NCBI GenBank assembly: GCA_047606825.1
Contig: JASGDY010000091.1
Span: 1 to 43,138, forward strand
DNA length: 43,138 bases
Direction of reading: 5' to 3'
DNA from: Rhizosphaericola sp047606825
Lineage (GTDB): Bacteria > Bacteroidota > Bacteroidia > Chitinophagales > Chitinophagaceae
A model generated the notes under the pieces. It ran no database searches. It was given only the letters and a program-made list of their open reading frames with translations, and was not told where the DNA came from. The position numbers were made by a program, and so were the translations under genes. Numbering within the stretch: position 1 is the stretch's first letter; every line of letters begins with the position of its first letter. Shown here piece by piece: positions 41,413-43,138 of the stretch.

Positions 41413-42852
41413 ATGCAAAAAATTATGTGTGCTTTTTTCTTGCTAACTATGGTTTATTACAATTGTAAAAACGGCACTACTCATTTCGTGTATACCTATG
41501 TGTCTATTAATTATGAAGACACTACTACAGGGCATTCGCTCGTGCAGATTGGTATTGGCGGTATTGGTGGTTATGCGCGTTTATACACTATCGAAAAGAC
41601 GGGACTGAATGCCCGTATTCCTACTACATCAACAGGACTCACCTTATTTCTGAAATATCTGGACAAGGACACTACTGTCCGGTTGTTGCAGCCCGATTCT
41701 GTTATTGTCGAAGCAACTGGTAATGGACTTGTCATTAAGACGCTTAAAAAGCCAGCCGGCGATTCCATCTACTTTCGATTAAAAAAGGTGGTAGCTGACT
41801 TCCGAGGCAAAAACGACACCATAGACATGCATGTATATCAAGTCAATGACAGTACTACGTTTTTGCAAAAATTTAAACAGGTAAGTAGAATATTGGAAGG
41901 CAAATACATCAATGAAAAAAACAATGCGTCATCATTGTGCGCACAATACAGTATTCCTGACAATGTAAAGAGAAAAGTACTAGAGGACATTGACATCTAT
42001 TATCAAATGCGGTCATATAATCTATATACAATGTATGGACAGTGGCTTGACAGTTCAGCTATCAGAAATGAAGTACTTGTGTTTATACACCAAACAGAAA
42101 AGCTGTCCAAAGATGCATTTTGGCGTAACAACGTAACACTTGTGGTGGGCGATATGCTCTCTTACTTACAGGACCCCGATTATACATCTCTTGGCGATGA
42201 TGGCCAGTCTATACTTGACCGGTATCGTGTTATACAAAAATATCTTAAGAGAGAAAGTGTTGCATACCAATGGTTGATCTCAACGCTGGAGATGTATGCC
42301 TATCGACATGAAATAAATATGGATGCGGCTGCAATGGAGCATTTAAAAAAAGAAGCAGACAATTCTGTATTCAAGGACGATGTCATGGCTCAGATTGCCA
42401 TTTATAAAGCTGCCGACGCATACAATACTGCTATGCAGTCCAAAACCTCATCGAAGACTTTGTATGACGAAGACTGGAAATCCGTTAGCCTAAGCGATGT
42501 TTTGGCAAGTTTCAAGGGACGGCCATTGTTGATTGACTTCTGGGCAAGCTGGTGTATTCCCTGCATTCAAGGGCTACCTAGGGTCAAACACTACAATGCT
42601 CGATTCCCATCTCTTAATATCCTGTACCTGTCGATGGATCAAGACCACTATAACTGGAAAAAAGCGATAGCGGATCGTGAATTAATGTCCTATGCAAATT
42701 ATAGAGTTAATCAAAGCCATAAAGACCCTTTAATTGTCGGAATCAATGAGATACCACAATACGGGCTTTTGTACAAGGATGGAACGCTGAAAATATTAGA
42801 CGAAATTGATGACGAAATCATACAGGCATATGTGAATGGCTTTTCATTATAG
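41413..42852 (+). CDS. TlpA-like thioredoxin-fold protein 2
   Basis: The 479-residue protein has a hydrophobic N-terminus ending at Cys18 (TMVYYNC), so it may be a lipoprotein, although the lipobox is weak. An N-terminal region of about 340 residues is unassigned. The thioredoxin domain has WCIPC at Cys381-Cys384 and a cis-proline region EIPQYGLL. The total layout matches TlpA-like protein 1 in this locus, with low similarity outside the thioredoxin part. It is preceded by its own conserved upstream element. A role in reducing or reshuffling cysteines of the exported peptide is likely but not proven. Confidence 0.85.
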   Translation: MQKIMCAFFLLTMVYYNCKNGTTHFVYTYVSINYEDTTTGHSLVQIGIGGIGGYARLYTIEKTGLNARIPTTSTGLTLFLKYLDKDTTVRLLQPDSVIVEATGNGLVIKTLKKPAGDSIYFRLKKVVADFRGKNDTIDMHVYQVNDSTTFLQKFKQVSRILEGKYINEKNNASSLCAQYSIPDNVKRKVLEDIDIYYQMRSYNLYTMYGQWLDSSAIRNEVLVFIHQTEKLSKDAFWRNNVTLVVGDMLSYLQDPDYTSLGDDGQSILDRYRVIQKYLKRESVAYQWLISTLEMYAYRHEINMDAAAMEHLKKEADNSVFKDDVMAQIAIYKAADAYNTAMQSKTSSKTLYDEDWKSVSLSDVLASFKGRPLLIDFWASWCIPCIQGLPRVKHYNARFPSLNILYLSMDQDHYNWKKAIADRELMSYANYRVNQSHKDPLIVGINEIPQYGLLYKDGTLKILDEIDDEIIQAYVNGFSL

Positions 42853-43138
42853 GAGCTTAGGATTAGAACATCATATTTGTCAAAGGTTCAAACCAAAGAG
42901 GAAACATTTATTGAACAGACTTTCTAAAGATATTCTCATGCTGCCTAAACCCGAGCAACGATGAGTAGAAATTTGGTCTTACTAAAATTGTAAGGCTATA
43001 TTGTTAAAAATTCACTAGCGTTGCGTTTAGATTTGATTTAGTTCTTTGAAAGTATTGTCATCATTGAGTTTTAAGGTATTTTTATTTGGAAACGATTTGA
43101 ATTTTTGAAAATATTTTTCAAGTGACTAAAATATTAAA
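42853..43138 (+). other. Right edge: gap with precursor-type leader, no gene seen
   Basis: At 42958-43012 the sequence resembles the region before precursor 2: ATG-x-AGAAA, GGTCTT, a hairpin CTTAC / GTAAG, then ATATTGTTAAAAATT. After that it becomes AT-rich and unrelated. No precursor ORF follows within the window. Confidence 0.5.

Overview
The window comes from a member of the Bacteroidota, most likely Chitinophagales or Sphingobacteriales. The main signs are -7 promoter elements of the form TAnnTTTG (for example 2518-2525 and 5376-5383), few Shine-Dalgarno sites, a DUF1599 / BT_3928-type pair divergent from folP, an M56 peptidase carrying a SusC-like plug and a TonB C-terminus, DUF6249, and MG2-plug surface proteins. 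The genus is not determined.

Bases 1-25,800 look like ordinary chromosome. In order they hold: a RAYT-like Y1 transposase flanked by paired REP-like hairpins; an S41 peptidase; an S9 dipeptidyl-peptidase-like enzyme; a Fic protein with a possible operator; BT_3928-like and DUF1599 proteins divergent from folP; an MsbA-like ABC exporter; an RRM protein; a DUF423 protein; two tandem LD-carboxypeptidase genes, the first frameshifted; an RmlD-like reductase; an M56/BlaI pair; endonuclease III; a serine hydrolase; a DUF6249 protein; an ECF sigma factor with a membrane partner; a bestrophin-like channel; an OmpR-type two-component system; and tRNA-Leu(GAG). Two families of paired hairpins are scattered between these genes. 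The REP-like one has at least seven units, with compensating stem changes.

Right after tRNA-Leu the character changes. From about 26,100 to the right edge lies what reads as a peptide natural-product (RiPP) locus. It has two small precursors (26357-26575 and 41016-41246) with nearly identical GG-type leaders but unrelated four-cysteine cores; a full-length LanB-type dehydratase (34152-37115); a fusion of a C39-like domain, a VKOR domain and a DsbA-like thioredoxin (39300-40937); two TlpA-like thioredoxins; two large paralogous MG2/plug surface proteins; and a LytS/LytTR two-component pair on the opposite strand. Several short ORFs, a leftover 5' end of a second C39/VKOR gene, and duplicated upstream regions suggest the locus grew by cassette duplication. 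A precursor-type upstream region recurs at about 42,955-43,012, so another unit may begin just past the right edge.

My working model, which is inference, is this: the LytTR system controls the precursors; LanB acts on Ser/Thr in the cores; the VKOR/thioredoxin fusion and TlpA proteins set the cysteine redox state; and the MG2/plug proteins act at the cell surface. No LanC cyclase, no ABC transporter with an active C39 peptidase and no immunity gene is visible, so either the locus continues to the right or it works with partners elsewhere.
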